DNA from: JARRQJ01 sp963761035
GTDB taxonomy: Bacteria; Pseudomonadota; Gammaproteobacteria; DRLM01
DNA: 64,000 nt
Assembly: GCA_963761035.1 (NCBI GenBank)
Contig: CAVXFH010000002.1
Span: 1,736,001 to 1,800,000, forward strand
Direction of reading: 5' to 3'
A program made the position numbers and the translations under genes. Under the pieces are notes generated by a model that saw only the letters and a list, made by a program, of their open reading frames with translations, was not told the origin of the DNA and made no database searches. How positions within the stretch are numbered: position 1 is the first letter of the stretch; the number at the start of each line of letters is the position of its first letter. Shown piece after piece: positions 8,260 through 15,429 of this stretch.

Positions 8260-8359
8260 TACGGTAACCTACTCATGGACCTGACGGAAATTAGCGTTTA
8301 TTCTTCTTATAAATCCTGTGGGATGGATCGGTGTAACCGGCAAAGGGAGGGCGTAAACA

Positions 8360-9727
8360 ATGAAGAAGATTCTTCTTATTAATCCGGCCTACAGCGAGAG
8401 TCTCCACTCGAACATCAAGGTGCTGACGATTCCCCCTCTGAACCTGGCGATGATCGCGCGTTATACGCCGGAACACTACGACGTAGAGATCGTCGACGAG
8501 GCGGTTGAGCATCTCGACATCGAGGCGCCGGCCGATCTGGTCGGCATCACCTGCATGACGCCGCTCGCGCCTCGCGCCTACGAGATAGCGCAGAGCTTCC
8601 GCACGCGCGGCGTGCCGGTAGTCATGGGCGGTATTCATGTATCCTATATGACGGACGAGGCCCTGCGCTATGCCGACGCGGTCGTGGCGGGCGAGGGCGA
8701 GAACTTGTGGCCGCGGTTGTTGCAGGATTTTGAACAGGGGCGAATGCAGAAGGTATATCGCAGCTGCGATCAGCCTGAAATCGAGAATCTGCGGGCGCCG
8801 CGAAGGGACCTGCTGCGCGGTAAGTATTTCGTGGAGACCGTGCAGACCGGCCGCGGCTGTCCGATCAACTGCAACTTCTGCTCGGTCACGGCATTCAACG
8901 GGCCGCGTTACCGCCTGCGCGATATCGACAACGTGATTAGCGAGATCCATGGGATCAAGTCGAAGCGCATTTTCATCGTCGATGACAATATCGTCGGCGC
9001 CGGCATGAAGTACATCCGGCGCACCAAGGAGCTGTTCGATCGTCTGCGGGAGTGCGGCAAGGAGTGGGGAGGGCAGACCTGCCTCAACATCGTGGAGCAC
9101 GAGGACGTACTCAAATCGGCGGCGCGCAGCGGCTGCAAGGGCTTCCTGATCGGCTTTGAATCGCTTGACGCCGAGACGATCGGCGCCTTCCACAAGCCGG
9201 TCAACCTGCGGGCCAATACCCGCAACTTCCGGGACGCCATCAAGAAGATACACGATCACGGCATCGCCATCGTCGGTTGCTTTATCTTCGGCGCCGATAC
9301 CCAGGGCAAAGATGCGTTTCGGCGCACCGTGGATTTCGTCCTGGAGAACGAGATCGACGCCGTGCAGATGACGCTCGAGACGCCGCTGCCCGGCACGGCG
9401 TTCTATCGGCAGATGGTCGACGAGCAGCGCCTGCTGCTTACCAATTACCCACAAGACTGGAAACACTACAACATCGTAGAACCGGTGTTCCGCATGAAGG
9501 GCATGACCCCGAGCGAGGCCTATGAGGGCCTATTGAATGCGTATAGCGAGGTATCGTCATTCAAAACCTCTTTGCTGCGCGGTCTGCGGACATTCAGGAA
9601 AACGCGCAGTCTATTCAGCACGGGTATCTCCTTCTCCTGGAACTATCACGCTTATAAGACGATCAGGAATACCCCGACGCCGCTGGCGGCTTTGGATGAG
9701 GCAAATCGCTTGCCCGTGACTGCTTGA
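8360..9727 (+). CDS. B12-binding-domain radical SAM protein
   Basis: The protein is 455 residues. Residues about 1-130 form a cobalamin-binding-like Rossmann domain (KKILLINPAY, then DLVGITCMTP and VVMGGIHVSY). The radical SAM core begins at C167-x3-C171-x2-C174 (GCPINCNFC), the 4Fe-4S/SAM-binding motif, followed by FIVDDNIVG, GFESLD and IVGCFIFGAD strands typical of the class. The C-terminal 100 residues resemble the extension seen in hopanoid-type (HpnP/HpnJ-like) and DUF4070-type enzymes. No partner gene marks the substrate. The gene stands alone, with repeat-rich DNA upstream and an unrelated minus-strand gene downstream. The reaction could be a methylation or another radical rearrangement; I cannot say which. 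Confidence 0.9.
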   Translation: MKKILLINPAYSESLHSNIKVLTIPPLNLAMIARYTPEHYDVEIVDEAVEHLDIEAPADLVGITCMTPLAPRAYEIAQSFRTRGVPVVMGGIHVSYMTDEALRYADAVVAGEGENLWPRLLQDFEQGRMQKVYRSCDQPEIENLRAPRRDLLRGKYFVETVQTGRGCPINCNFCSVTAFNGPRYRLRDIDNVISEIHGIKSKRIFIVDDNIVGAGMKYIRRTKELFDRLRECGKEWGGQTCLNIVEHEDVLKSAARSGCKGFLIGFESLDAETIGAFHKPVNLRANTRNFRDAIKKIHDHGIAIVGCFIFGADTQGKDAFRRTVDFVLENEIDAVQMTLETPLPGTAFYRQMVDEQRLLLTNYPQDWKHYNIVEPVFRMKGMTPSEAYEGLLNAYSEVSSFKTSLLRGLRTFRKTRSLFSTGISFSWNYHAYKTIRNTPTPLAALDEANRLPVTA

Positions 9728-9895
9728 TCCCGCCGCGGCAAGGTGTACCGGCATGGGATTGGTAGGCTCGCCGTTACCGGTGGCACCGGCCCGGACAAAT
9801 CCCGCGCTACCGGGGCGTAAAGCAACACTCCCGAACGGCCTGTGCGCCAATAGGCGCTGAGTATCGCCTCGCCGCCGCTTTAAAAGTTAGTTTTA

Positions 9896-10246
9896 TTATT
9901 CGCCCGGAATATTTTCCGGTTTCGACTTGAGCTGTCGCAGAAAGGCTTTAGTTTTATCGAGAAATACGGGAGTCAGTCCCGCGTCTTCGTAAATCGGATC
10001 GTTATAATCATCTTTGGCGATAATCCTTTCCCCTTTTTCGTAAGGGAAGGCCTCTACCAATTCATCGAGCGCCGCGCCGAGCAAGTCCGTAATGATCTGA
10101 GTTTCGGTTCGCGCAGGATACATGTCCGCCAGCGCCATGATCCTTGCCGCGTCATGAAGCGGCAATTTGACGGTGAATTCTCTCGCGGCCATTTTACCCG
10201 CTCCACGCTGTTCCCAGTACTTGGACAAATCCCGTATCTTCATCAT
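9896..10246 (-). CDS. Conserved hypothetical protein, possible ribbon-helix-helix-like
   Basis: About 116 residues. The central part (REFTVKLPLHDAARIMALAD, then YPARTETQIITDLLGAALDE) looks like a strand followed by two helices, as in ribbon-helix-helix proteins. The C-terminal half is acidic (DDYNDPIYEDAGLTPVFLDK). Proteins of similar length and pattern in other gammaproteobacteria carry the doubtful label 'type 1 pili tip component'; nothing here supports a pilus role. It is monocistronic, with AT-rich upstream DNA at 10247-10330 that could hold its promoter. A second in-frame Met directly follows the first. Confidence 0.7.
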   Translation of the reverse strand: MMKIRDLSKYWEQRGAGKMAAREFTVKLPLHDAARIMALADMYPARTETQIITDLLGAALDELVEAFPYEKGERIIAKDDYNDPIYEDAGLTPVFLDKTKAFLRQLKSKPENIPGE

Positions 10247-10700
10247 TATTCTCCGCGGTTAAGGCTTTGACTCATGCCCAATTAAGCACGTCGTAATGAG
10301 ACGTAAAGCTATCCGTCTTCTTGCGGATAGGCAAGCATAAAATATAGTGGATATTCATTTCTTATTTTCCTCATCGGCGGCTCGTGCAACATACTTCTCG
10401 CCGGCGCCGCTACGAAACCGCGGCGACAATACAGCCTTTACTTGGCCGGTGCAGATTGAGAAGTTGACGGTCCTTGATGTGATTCCGCAAGAGTGGCCGG
10501 CCAAGGATGTCATGCGTAACAATGTACCGGTGCCGATCATCGCCGGTCAGGCGGTTCCATTGATTCCTTGGGAAGTCAACCTCCAGACCAGTGACTGTTC
10601 ACCCCCATCGGTTGTAGACTATTTGGAATCGGAAAGTTTGCGAGTGTAGTTCGACCGGGAACTGTATGCCCGATTGTTTGGCCGGGAAAGGAGCGAATTT
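10247..10700. other. Intergenic region upstream of thiS, no clear gene
   Basis: About 450 bp. A 100-codon plus-strand frame (10347-10649) is present but has no recognisable similarity, an unconvincing start and atypical composition, so I do not call it. I looked for a TPP riboswitch ahead of thiS-thiG and did not find the conserved CTGAGA element or the purine-rich second half. The last 15 bp carry a good ribosome-binding site (AAGGAG at 10688-10693) that fixes the thiS start. Confidence 0.6.
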
Positions 10701-10901
10701 GTGGAAGTGGTAGTCAATGGCGAATCGCGCCGGCTCCCGGAAGGAATTACGATAGCGCAATTGCTGGAAACAATGGCCTTATCGGGTAAGCGCCTGGCCG
10801 TGGAAGTCAATCTCGAGATCGTGCCGCGCAGTACCCACGGTGTTCACAAACTGCAACCCGGTGACCGGATCGAGATCGTGCATGCCATTGGCGGCGGTTA
10901 G
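10701..10901 (+). CDS. thiS: Sulfur carrier protein ThiS
   Basis: This 66-residue ubiquitin-fold protein carries sulfur as a C-terminal thiocarboxylate for thiazole formation in thiamine biosynthesis. It has the expected VVVNGESRRLPEGITIAQLL start, AVEVNLEIVPRS core and the essential C-terminal Gly-Gly (AIGGG). I chose the GTG at 10701 because AAGGAG lies seven bases upstream and the resulting length matches the family; an upstream extension to 10674 does not. thiG follows after 59 bp, so the pair is probably co-transcribed. No adenylating ThiF or ThiO/ThiH is in the window. Confidence 0.95.
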   Translation: MEVVVNGESRRLPEGITIAQLLETMALSGKRLAVEVNLEIVPRSTHGVHKLQPGDRIEIVHAIGGG

Positions 10902-10960
10902 ACTCCTCCCATCCGGGGTATAATCGCCTCCGTCATATGCTGAAATATTAGGATCTAGCC

Positions 10961-11752
10961 ATGTCACAGACAATCAGCGATCCATTGATCATCGCCGGCG
11001 TCGCCTATCGATCCCGGCTGTTGGTGGGCACCGGCAAGTACCGCGATCTGGAGGAAACCCGCGCCGCGGTCACCGCTAGCGGCGCCGAGATCGTCACCGT
11101 GGCGGTGCGCCGCACCAATATCGGCCAACAGCCCGGCGAACCCAGCCTGCTGGAGGTATTGCCGCGAGATCATTATACCTATCTGCCCAACACCGCCGGT
11201 TGTTACACCGCGGCAGACGCTATCCGCACCTGTCGCCTGGCCCGCGAGTTGCTGGACGGCCACGAGTTGGTGAAACTGGAAGTGCTGGGCGACGAGAAGA
11301 CCTTGTTTCCCGACATCGTGCAAACTATCGCCGCCGCCGAAGTCTTGATCAAGGAGGGCTTCAAGGTGATGGTCTACACCAATGATGATCCGATCATCGC
11401 CAAGCGCTTCGAGGCCATGGGGTGCGTGGCGGTGATGCCCTTGGCGGCGCCCATCGGCTCGGGTCTGGGCATACGCAATCCCTACAACATCCTTACCATC
11501 GTCGAAAACGCCGAGGTGCCGATTCTGGTGGATGCCGGCGTGGGCACTGCCTCCGATGCCGCGGTGGCCATGGAACTGGGTTGCGACGGCGTCTTGATGA
11601 ACACCGCCATCGCCGGCGCGCGGCAGCCGGTGCTGATGGCCGCGGCGATGAAGAAGGCCATCGAAGCGGGACGCGAGGCCTATCGCGCCGGACGCATTCC
11701 TCGCAAAAGATTTGCCAGCGCCTCTTCACCGGTCGACGGCACGTTTTTCTAA
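10961..11752 (+). CDS. thiG: Thiazole synthase ThiG
   Basis: ThiG builds the thiazole phosphate moiety of thiamine from 1-deoxyxylulose 5-phosphate, dehydroglycine and ThiS thiocarboxylate. The 263-residue TIM barrel shows RLLVGTGKYRDLEETR at the start, the Schiff-base lysine in LVKLEVLGD, the phosphate-binding APIGSGLGIRNP loop and VDAGVGTASDAAVAMELG, all family hallmarks. Length is normal. It lies downstream of thiS with a short gap, and its stop is about 85 bp before trmB. The thiS-thiG-trmB order is common in gammaproteobacteria. Confidence 0.98.
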   Translation: MSQTISDPLIIAGVAYRSRLLVGTGKYRDLEETRAAVTASGAEIVTVAVRRTNIGQQPGEPSLLEVLPRDHYTYLPNTAGCYTAADAIRTCRLARELLDGHELVKLEVLGDEKTLFPDIVQTIAAAEVLIKEGFKVMVYTNDDPIIAKRFEAMGCVAVMPLAAPIGSGLGIRNPYNILTIVENAEVPILVDAGVGTASDAAVAMELGCDGVLMNTAIAGARQPVLMAAAMKKAIEAGREAYRAGRIPRKRFASASSPVDGTFF

Positions 11753-11836
11753 AGAAATGGACGCAGAGAACATCTAAATTAGAAAAATAATTTTTTCTCT
11801 GTGCGCTATGGTCATTTCAGCGCCTGTGCGTTATTC

Positions 11837-12535
11837 ATGAACGAGCCGACTCACCGCCGTATTCGCAGCTTCGTGCTCCGCGAGGGCTACATGACCCGGG
11901 CCCAGCAGGCCGCGCTGGCGCGACTGGGAGGGCGATTCGTCATCGAGCCTCGGGGTGAAATTGATCTTGATGGCTTGTTCGGGCGCCGCGCCCCGCGCGT
12001 ACTGGAGATCGGTTTCGGCATGGGCGATGCCCTGGCGGCCATGGCCCAGGCGCGGCCGGAGCGCGATTATTTGGGCATGGAGGTCCATCGTCCCGGGGTC
12101 GGCAGCCTGCTATTGAAATTGGAAAAGGATGCTATCGATAATGTGCGCATTGTATGCGCCGATGCGGTGGAGATATTGCAACAACGGCTGCCCGATATCT
12201 GTTTCGATGCCGTGCATTTATTCTTTCCCGATCCCTGGCCCAAGCGGCGCCATCATAAGCGGCGTATCGTGCAACCCGCGTTCATCGAAGCGGTGCGCCG
12301 CAAGCTCAAGCCCGGCGGCCGTTTCCATATGGCTACCGATTGGGAAGACTATGCGCGCTATATGTTGGCGGTGATGGCAACGGCGACGGGATTCGTCAAT
12401 CTCGCCGGCGCCGGAAAATTTTCGCCGCGGCCCCCCGAGCGCCCACTCACTAAATTTGAGCAACGCGGGCAGCGCCTTGGACACGGGGTATGGGATTTGG
12501 TGTTTGAGCGCAACGAGGATCACTCGCCCCGATAA
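11837..12535 (+). CDS. trmB: tRNA (guanine-N7-)-methyltransferase TrmB
   Basis: TrmB methylates N7 of G46 in tRNA using SAM. The protein has the SAM-binding LEIGFGMGDALAAMA, the LGMEVHRPGVGSLL motif, the family signature FFPDPWPKRRHHKRR and the C-terminal TKFEQRG. About 232 residues from the ATG at 11837, which I prefer to an upstream GTG-like extension at 11801 because the family usually starts close to the RRIRSF block. The 3' end overlaps the convergent dedA gene by 16 bp. Confidence 0.96.
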   Translation: MNEPTHRRIRSFVLREGYMTRAQQAALARLGGRFVIEPRGEIDLDGLFGRRAPRVLEIGFGMGDALAAMAQARPERDYLGMEVHRPGVGSLLLKLEKDAIDNVRIVCADAVEILQQRLPDICFDAVHLFFPDPWPKRRHHKRRIVQPAFIEAVRRKLKPGGRFHMATDWEDYARYMLAVMATATGFVNLAGAGKFSPRPPERPLTKFEQRGQRLGHGVWDLVFERNEDHSPR

Positions 12536-13149
12536 TCGCGGCGATGCCGCCAATGGCGGCGGATGTACCAAGCCGCGGCGACGAGCAGTACCACGGCGAT
12601 GACGGTATCGAACTCGTGGAAATATGCGCCTAGGACGCGCCAGTTTTCACCGAGTTTGAGGCCGATCCAGGCCAGGCCGTAACACCAGATCAGCGAACCG
12701 GCGAAGGTGTAAATCACGAAGCGGTCGAGCGGCATGCGGCTGACGCCGGCCGGCAGCGCGATGAAGGTGCGGATGACGGGCAGCAGGCGGCCGATGAAGA
12801 TCGTGATGCCGCCGTAGCGCATAAACCAGCGGTCCGCCAGCGCCAGGTCCCGGTGGGAGATCAGCATGTAGCCGCCGTATTTGTACACCAGCGTCCGGCC
12901 GCCATAGGCGCCGATGAAGTAGGCGACCAAGGAACCCATCACGCAGCCCGTGGCGCCGGCCAAGGCCACGCCCCACAAAATGAACTCGCCCTTGAATGCC
13001 AGGTAGCCGGAGAAGGGCATGATGACCTCGGATGGCAGGGGGATGCAGGCGCTTTCGATGGCCATGAGCAGTACGATGCCGCCGTAGCCCAGGCTGGCGA
13101 TGGTGGCGATGATAAATCCGCTCAAGAGGGTTATGATTTTTTCCAGCAT
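12520..13149 (-). CDS. DedA family membrane protein
   Basis: A 209-residue integral membrane protein of the DedA/VTT superfamily, which includes proteins implicated in undecaprenyl phosphate and phospholipid recycling. Family features are the re-entrant-loop block ESACIPLPSEVIMPFSGYLA, the GAYGGRTLVYKYG segment, and the FIGRLLPVIRTFIALPAG motif with its conserved Arg residues. There are about four to five hydrophobic stretches. It follows the SDR gene by 39 bp on the same strand and could be the last gene of the 17.6-12.5 kb operon, but DedA proteins are common housekeeping genes and its link to the pathway is only positional. Its last 16 bp overlap trmB tail-to-tail. Confidence 0.93.
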   Translation of the reverse strand: MLEKIITLLSGFIIATIASLGYGGIVLLMAIESACIPLPSEVIMPFSGYLAFKGEFILWGVALAGATGCVMGSLVAYFIGAYGGRTLVYKYGGYMLISHRDLALADRWFMRYGGITIFIGRLLPVIRTFIALPAGVSRMPLDRFVIYTFAGSLIWCYGLAWIGLKLGENWRVLGAYFHEFDTVIAVVLLVAAAWYIRRHWRHRRDYRGE

Positions 13150-13188
13150 CCCCGCATTGTAAACATAACACCGCGCGCGAAGTGATAA

Positions 13189-14001
13189 TTATGTCGTCTT
13201 GCGATTTTGGGTCGTAAAGGACAGGAGTGCCGGCACCTGTTTGGCGATGGCACTGTCGACGAGGCGCGGGAACAGGGCATTAATGCGCGCGAACAAACTC
13301 TCGGGGAAGCCGAGATAGACCTCGTCTTTGTTCCTCTCGATGGCCTGAACGATCTTTTTCGCCACCCATTGCGGATCGTCCATGTGCATCATGCCGAGTT
13401 CGGCCATGCGCCGGACCACGGGAGGATTGAAAGGCGTGTTGACCGCGCGGGGCGCTATATAGGTGACGCCCACGCCGCTGCCGCCGAGTTCCCGCCGCAG
13501 TGCCTGGGAGAAACCGCGTATCGCGAATTTGCTGGCCGAGTAGGCGGCGAAGCAGGGAAAGGCAATACTGCCGAACATGGAGCCGACATTGACGATGCGG
13601 CCGTGGCCGCGTTCGATCATTTGCGGCAACACCTGACGGCTCAATTGCAGGGGCGCCTCCACGTTGACCTGAAGAATGCGCTGAATGATTCCCGGATCCT
13701 CCTCGTCGAAGCGGGCGAAATCCATGATGCCGGCCAGATTGATGAGCATGTCGATCCCGCCCCATGCCTGAGTCATCGTGTTGATAACCCGTTCACGGTC
13801 TTCGCCGCGGGTAATATTGGCTTGTACCGTCAGGATTTCCGCCGGGAATTGCCGCAACGCAACCATAGCGCGATCGCCGGTGTCCTGATTCCTATCTACC
13901 AGGCAGAGTCTGGCATTATGTTCCGCCAACCGCGCGCACAATTCCCGGCCGATACCGCCGCCGGCGCCGGTGATGAGTATGCGTTGCGATTCGATTCTCA
14001 T
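13189..14001 (-). CDS. Short-chain dehydrogenase/reductase
   Basis: A classical SDR of 270 residues. TGAGGGIG at 11-18 is the dinucleotide-binding loop, Asp36 at the end of the second strand suggests NAD(H) preference, NLAG at 88-91 is the NNAG variant, and the catalytic set is Ser141, Tyr154 and Lys158 (YSASK). The C-terminal 60 residues, with KKIVQAIERNKDEVYLGFPE, resemble fatty-acyl or 3-oxoacyl type SDRs that act on long chains. It lies in the operon headed by the haemolysin-family gene, 81 bp after the TPR gene, so a reduction or oxidation of a lipid-derived intermediate is a fair inference. The substrate is not known. Confidence 0.92.
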   Translation of the reverse strand: MRIESQRILITGAGGGIGRELCARLAEHNARLCLVDRNQDTGDRAMVALRQFPAEILTVQANITRGEDRERVINTMTQAWGGIDMLINLAGIMDFARFDEEDPGIIQRILQVNVEAPLQLSRQVLPQMIERGHGRIVNVGSMFGSIAFPCFAAYSASKFAIRGFSQALRRELGGSGVGVTYIAPRAVNTPFNPPVVRRMAELGMMHMDDPQWVAKKIVQAIERNKDEVYLGFPESLFARINALFPRLVDSAIAKQVPALLSFTTQNRKTT

Positions 14002-14082
14002 ATCGTGATCCTTTCATAGAAGCGATTAGCCGCAGAGGCTCGTTCCAGCACCGCTCAATTTCTCCGCGGGCTCCGTGGTTTC

Positions 14083-14733
14083 TTAAGTCCGGTCTTTGAT
14101 CTTGGCGATGACCGCTTGGATCTCCTTGCGGCGCCCCTCGTCAGCCAGGGGGCGATCGAACCGGTCGGGGGCATGCATGGCCTTCTCGAGGACGGATAAT
14201 GCCTCGAGATAATGACCCTTACGGTACAGGAAATCGCCATAGAAATAGTTGGCATCCATGCCGGTGGGGTTGATCTCCAAAGCCTTCTTCAAAAAGACCT
14301 CGGCCTTCTTGTCGTCGCCGTAGCCCAAGGGCCAGCCGGGAACCTGATAGTACAGACTGCCCAGGGTGGTAAAGATGGAACCGTCCAGGGCCTTGGCATT
14401 GATCTTCTCCGCCTGTTCCAACAGATCGCGGGCCTCGCGCACCATGCTCAGCGCACTCAATCCCCCTTTGGCACCGGCATGGGTGCTGAGCACGATGGCC
14501 TTCCATACCAGGGGTTCGGCGCGGTCCGGATAGCGTTTGATCAAGGCATCCGCTTGCCCTTCCACAGAGGGGAAGGCGGCATCCTGTCGGTCTTCGGGGA
14601 TTTGATAATGAATATGTGCCCACTGGTGCTGGATGTCGAGTATCCCCTGGGCAAGCGCGTCATCCTGGGCCAGTGCCGCGGCGGAGAACGGCCCCAGCAG
14701 GATGATCGATAAGAATCGTGAGATGTATCGCAT
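14083..14733 (-). CDS. Exported TPR protein
   Basis: About 216 residues. An N-terminal signal peptide (SRFLSIILLGPFSAAALAQ) directs it to the periplasm. The mature part contains tetratricopeptide-like helices, clearest at KAEVFLKKALEINPTGMDAN and GHYLEALSVLEKAM. The arrangement (DALIKRYPDRAEPLVWKAIV, then LGSLYYQVPGWPLGYGDD) resembles TRAP-T-associated TatT-like or similar periplasmic TPR proteins. It sits 48 bp downstream of the haem-oxygenase-like gene in the same operon. A partner-binding or assembly role for the pathway is plausible, but no direct evidence exists here. Confidence 0.85.
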   Translation of the reverse strand: MRYISRFLSIILLGPFSAAALAQDDALAQGILDIQHQWAHIHYQIPEDRQDAAFPSVEGQADALIKRYPDRAEPLVWKAIVLSTHAGAKGGLSALSMVREARDLLEQAEKINAKALDGSIFTTLGSLYYQVPGWPLGYGDDKKAEVFLKKALEINPTGMDANYFYGDFLYRKGHYLEALSVLEKAMHAPDRFDRPLADEGRRKEIQAVIAKIKDRT

Positions 14734-14781
14734 GTGTCGTTCCTCGTAGTGTTTGCTGCTAAATGTCTGCGGACGCTTTGA

Positions 14782-15429
14782 TCATTCGGAGATGGCGCGG
14801 AAAATATCGCCGTACAAGCGATAGAACATCCGGGCACAATGAATCGCCGTCTCCTGATCCTCGAGTTCCTCGATGCCGTTCATCAGCTTTTCGAAAAACC
14901 TGATGTGATTTTGATCGAGGGCGCCGTGGGAATTGAGATAACGGAAGGCGGTATTGGGCAGATGCAAGCGGACCCCGATGGCCTCGGCGGCCCGGGTGGC
15001 GAGCTGCACGCTGGTTCCTTCCAATACCAACACCATGCCGAAAAAGCCCACGGGGTTACGCCGTTGAATCACGTCATAGGCATAGGCCACCATCAACTCC
15101 GTTGCGGGCAGCGGTGCCGCGTTACGCGCCGCCGCGCGATCGCCGCCGCAGGCGGCTATGTCGTCCAGTATCCATTCTTCGTGCCCCATCTCTTCTTCGA
15201 TATATTCGCCAAGGGCCGCGCGCAGCCGGGATAATCGCTCGGGCAGGCGATAACCGCAGCCCATCAGCAGCGGGACGGTATGTTTGACGTGATGATAGGC
15301 CTGTCCCAGGAACATCATGTAATCCTGCCGGGTGATATCGCCGCGAAGGGCGCGTTGCAAAATGGGGATGGCCAGAAACGCCGCCCTATCGTCAACGGTA
15401 GCCGCCACGAGTTGATCATAGAACGGCAC
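14782..15429 (-). CDS. Haem-oxygenase-like dimetal oxidase/TENA-PqqC superfamily protein
   Basis: The 215-residue all-helical protein belongs to the TENA/THI-4/PqqC/haem-oxygenase-like superfamily. It keeps the six-residue pattern of HDO diiron enzymes: E80-x2-H83 (EEEMGHEEW), E137 (VLEGTS) and H168-x3-D172-x2-H175 (SHGALDQNH). That spacing matches the ligand spacing I recall for UndA and CADD. HDOs perform O2-dependent chemistry, including oxidative decarboxylation of fatty acids (UndA). The start overlaps the acyl-ligase gene by 14 bp, implying tight co-expression and possible translational coupling. An iron-dependent oxidation of an activated acyl substrate is the most economical idea, but TenA-like or non-redox roles are not excluded. 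Confidence 0.85.
   Translation of the reverse strand: MPFYDQLVAATVDDRAAFLAIPILQRALRGDITRQDYMMFLGQAYHHVKHTVPLLMGCGYRLPERLSRLRAALGEYIEEEMGHEEWILDDIAACGGDRAAARNAAPLPATELMVAYAYDVIQRRNPVGFFGMVLVLEGTSVQLATRAAEAIGVRLHLPNTAFRYLNSHGALDQNHIRFFEKLMNGIEELEDQETAIHCARMFYRLYGDIFRAISE

Larger units (their letters stand above)
8009..8359. other. Intergenic region with repeats, no gene
   Basis: These 351 bp contain no credible coding frame. They hold a perfect 12-bp inverted repeat (8178-8212), the second copy of the 41-bp repeat (8219-8259), and a 9-bp direct repeat ATTAGCGTT at 8160-8168 and 8290-8298 that brackets both. The last 20 bp contain the ribosome-binding site (AAAGGGAGG at about 8342-8350) of the radical SAM gene. 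Confidence 0.7.

Noticed and set aside
8291..9466. 391-codon minus-strand frame inside the radical SAM gene
   Set aside because: It runs antisense to a gene with full radical SAM and B12-domain motifs and shows no motifs of its own; a shadow frame in GC-rich DNA.
10347..10649. 100-codon plus-strand frame upstream of thiS
   Set aside because: No recognisable similarity, poor start context and unusual composition; treated as intergenic.
10247..10700. TPP riboswitch upstream of thiS-thiG
   Set aside because: The conserved elements (CTGAGA and the downstream purine-rich half) are not visible.
11762..11815. Inverted CAGAGAA/TTCTCTG after thiG as a terminator
   Set aside because: Only seven bases pair, the loop is long and the T-run lies inside the loop, not after the stem.
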